Shown: piece by piece, positions 62,073-64,000 of the stretch
Position numbering within the stretch: the first letter of the stretch is position 1
Layout: the number at the start of each line of letters is the position of its first letter
DNA from: JACOMY01 sp046233115
Lineage (GTDB): Bacteria > Pseudomonadota > Alphaproteobacteria > Kiloniellales > JACOMY01
Reading direction: 5' to 3'
NCBI GenBank assembly: GCA_046233115.1
Contig: JBJXHM010000011.1
Location: forward strand, 1-64,000
DNA: 64,000 bases
Notes under the pieces: generated by a model
What the model was told of the DNA's origin: nothing
Seen by the model: the letters and a program-made list of their open reading frames with translations, nothing else
Database searches by the model: none
Translations under genes and position numbers: made by a program

Positions 62073-62726
62073 TCAGCGCCAGAGAACCCGTCCCTTGGGG
62101 TCGCTCCGGCTCTGCCAGCCGTGACGTTCCAGCTCCGGATCCAGGTGCTCCTCGACCGGATAGCCCAGGCAGAGATAGGCCACGAAGCGCCAGTCCGCGG
62201 GGACATTCAGGTCGGCCTTCACGCTGTCGGGGTCGAGGATCGAGAGCCAGCCCATGCCGATTCCGCGCGCCCTGGCCGCCAGCCAGAGCAGGCTGATCGC
62301 GCCGACGACGGAGAAGACCAGGGTCTCCGGCATGGTCGCGCGTCCCAGGCCCTCGCCCTGGCCGCAGGCCTCGTCGCAGAAGACCGCGAGCTGCAGCGGT
62401 GCCTTGTCCAAGCCCTCCAGCTTCAGGCCGGCATAGAGGGCCTGGCGCTCGCCGTGATAGCTGGCCAGGGCCTCGGCGTTGCAGCGCAGGAAGTTCTCGC
62501 GCACCGCCGCCCGCGCCGCCGCACTCTCCACCACGACGAAGCGCCAGGGCTGCGCGTTGCCGACCGAGGGTGCCAGCTCCGCGCGGGCCAGCAGCTCCTC
62601 CAGCAGGCCCGCGGGCAGCGGATCGCTGAGGAAACGCCGAACGTCGCGCCGCCAGGCGAAGAGCGCATCCAGCCCCTCGAGAAAGGCCGCATCGAAGCGG
62701 GGAGCGGAGGAAGGATCAGATGTCAC
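62073..62726 (-). CDS. bluB: BluB-type 5,6-dimethylbenzimidazole synthase (nitroreductase fold)
   Basis: A 217-residue flavoprotein that cleaves FMN to form dimethylbenzimidazole, the lower ligand of cobalamin. BluB hallmarks are RRDVRRFLSDPLP, LAPSVGNAQPWRFV, LGRATMPETLVFSVVGAISLLWLAAR (split: TMPET, LWLAARARGIGMGW) and SILDPDSVKADL. The length fits BluB (about 200-230). No other cobalamin genes and no cobalamin riboswitch were seen nearby. Upstream of the enolase-superfamily gene on the same strand. Confidence 0.9.
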   Translation of the reverse strand: MTSDPSSAPRFDAAFLEGLDALFAWRRDVRRFLSDPLPAGLLEELLARAELAPSVGNAQPWRFVVVESAAARAAVRENFLRCNAEALASYHGERQALYAGLKLEGLDKAPLQLAVFCDEACGQGEGLGRATMPETLVFSVVGAISLLWLAARARGIGMGWLSILDPDSVKADLNVPADWRFVAYLCLGYPVEEHLDPELERHGWQSRSDPKGRVLWR

Positions 62727-62977
62727 GAGCTTGCCTCTATTCTTCGCCCTTCGCCGCCGGGAGCAAGGCGGCGAGTCGGCCGCCGGGGCGCGGAGTATCC
62801 GCCCCTTCGCGGACTATGTCGCAGCAGAGCGATATCTGCCTCCTCAGGCCGCCTGCGGGCAAGCGGGAGCGTCCAATCGGTTAAATCTTCGTGGACACCC
62901 TTGACGAGCGGGGGTCTCTCCCCCTCGAATCGCGGTCCCTGTTTAAAAGTTGTTCAATAAGATGGGAGACGACAGGC

Positions 62978-64000
62978 ATGACCAAAGAGATTTCGCGCCC
63001 CGCGAGCCAGATCCTGGCTCCCTCTCGGCGCAACGTGCTGCTGGGTGCAAGCGCGCTCGGCCTGGCTGCCACCGGTCTCGGCACCTTCGGTGCTCCGGCC
63101 CGCGCGGCGGAACCCAAGAAGGGCGGCACCCTGCGCTATGGCTGCGCACACGGCTCGACCACCGACACGCTCGATCCGGCCACCTACGAAAACGACTTCA
63201 TGATCGCGGCCTCCTTTGCCTTCATGAACTTCCTGACCGAGATCGACACCGACGGCAACCTGAAGCCGGAATTGGCGGAGAGCTGGGAGGCCTCGGCCGA
63301 CGCCTCGACCTGGACCTTCGCCTTGAAGAAGGGCGTGCAGTTCCATAACGGCAAGGAGATGACCGCGGACGACGTGATCGCCTCCTTCAACCATCACCGC
63401 GGCGAGGACAGCAACTCCGCCGCCAAGCCGATCGTCGCCCCGATCACCGACATCAAGGCCGACGGCCCGAACACGGTGATCTTCACCCTGGACGGCGGCA
63501 ACGCCGACTTCCCCTTCATCGTCAGCGACTACCACCTCGGCATCATGCCGGCCGTCGACGGAAAGATCGATCCCAGCAAGGGCATCGGTACCGGGCCCTA
63601 CACGATCAGCGAGTTCGAGCCCGGCGTACGCATGGCCTTCAAGAAGTACCCCAACTACTTCAAGAGCGACCGCGCCCACTTCGACGGCCTGGTGTTTCTC
63701 TCGATCATCGATCCGGCGGCCCGCACCAACGCGATGATGACCGGCGAGGTCGACGTGATCGGCCGCCCGGACCTGAAGACGGTGCACCTGCTGAAGCGCC
63801 GGCCGGGGCTGAAGCTGGAGCAGACCTCCGGCACCCTGCACTACACTTTCCCCATGCACGTCGACGTCGCCCCCTTCGACGACCCCAACGTGCGCCTGGC
63901 GCTGAAGTACGCGCTGAACCGCGAGCAGTTGGTGGAGAAGATCTTGCGCGGCTATGGTGTGGTCGGCAACGACCACCCCATCGGCCGCTCGAACCGCTTC
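62978..64000 (+). CDS. Peptide/dipeptide-type ABC transporter substrate-binding protein (truncated by window end)
   Basis: 341 codons of an SBP_bac_5 (DppA/OppA-type) binding protein that runs past the window. It has a Tat-type leader: SRRNVLLGASALGLAATG, cleavage near ARA-AE. Family signature features include GTLRYGCAHGSTTDTLDPAT, LAESWEASADASTWTFALKK and FHNGKEMTADDVIASFNHH, each quoted in part. It would deliver peptides, glycosides or opines to an ABC permease expected just downstream. ATG at 62978. A possible AT-rich leader lies just before it. The complete protein is normally about 520-540 residues. Confidence 0.9.
   Translation, partial: MTKEISRPASQILAPSRRNVLLGASALGLAATGLGTFGAPARAAEPKKGGTLRYGCAHGSTTDTLDPATYENDFMIAASFAFMNFLTEIDTDGNLKPELAESWEASADASTWTFALKKGVQFHNGKEMTADDVIASFNHHRGEDSNSAAKPIVAPITDIKADGPNTVIFTLDGGNADFPFIVSDYHLGIMPAVDGKIDPSKGIGTGPYTISEFEPGVRMAFKKYPNYFKSDRAHFDGLVFLSIIDPAARTNAMMTGEVDVIGRPDLKTVHLLKRRPGLKLEQTSGTLHYTFPMHVDVAPFDDPNVRLALKYALNREQLVEKILRGYGVVGNDHPIGRSNRF

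Noticed and set aside
62727..62977. Cobalamin riboswitch for bluB
   Set aside because: No B12-box-like conserved core could be recognised upstream of bluB.

Overview
The window is high-GC DNA from an alphaproteobacterium, probably Rhodospirillales in the broad sense (confidence moderate). The evidence is a set of genes typical of that class: DUF2244, DUF4169, an RpoH-type sigma factor with the FFNLRR box, a BluB-type flavoprotein, an ArgE-like M20 peptidase, a fused glycine-betaine permease and Tat-type periplasmic proteins. Genes are dense on both strands. One arginine tRNA (CCT anticodon) is present. There is no rRNA, CRISPR array or intact prophage.

Region by region. 0.1-3.5 kb: membrane proteins (holin-like protein, APC permease, BT1/MFS transporter). 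3.9-8.5 kb: a large RTX-repeat protein, a D-amino-acid-oxidase-type flavoprotein with a tiny coupled membrane peptide, and a VCBS/FG-GAP repeat protein. 8.7-14 kb: amide and amine catabolism (ArgE-like, amidase, DUF1028, RidA, flavin monooxygenase). 14.2-17.1 kb: a secreted protein of unknown role, a second RTX protein flanked by two small phage-like GGRRK ORFs, then tRNA-Arg. 17.2-23.8 kb: a three-gene set made of a TPR-plus-barrel outer-membrane protein resembling Slam, a secreted FecR-domain protein with a TbpB-like C-terminal barrel, and a CHASE2 adenylate/guanylate cyclase. 23.8-27 kb: proline iminopeptidase, SNase-like protein and rpoH. 27.1-29 kb: an AT-rich third RTX gene between two decayed IS3-family transposase fragments. 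29-31 kb: MarR, UspA and an outer-membrane protein. 31.3-44 kb: housekeeping genes (M17 aminopeptidase, GST, DsbA-like isomerase, UvrD, PrmA, HAD, CHAP, DapB, Nth), a DUF4242-cyclase fusion and an aromatic-ammonia-lyase homologue without the MIO triad. 44-47 kb: SDR; a TetR-thioesterase-halohydrin-dehalogenase-like operon. 47-57.5 kb: HemN, a methyltransferase and a glycine betaine / dimethylglycine module (ProXVW, choline-kinase-like protein, DMGDH-like enzyme). 57.7-64 kb: DeoR regulator, SDR, amidase, enolase-superfamily enzyme, BluB and a truncated peptide-type ABC binding protein.

Three themes stand out. (1) Four long repeat proteins without N-terminal signals (three RTX, one VCBS) lie within 25 kb, and no type I secretion genes are in the window. 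(2) The 17.2-23.8 kb trio looks like a coherent but uncharacterised surface-display and signalling system; it is the best candidate for an undescribed system. (3) Two families of dispersed palindromic repeats occur. One begins with TAGAGC and supplies the in-frame stop codon of three neighbouring genes.
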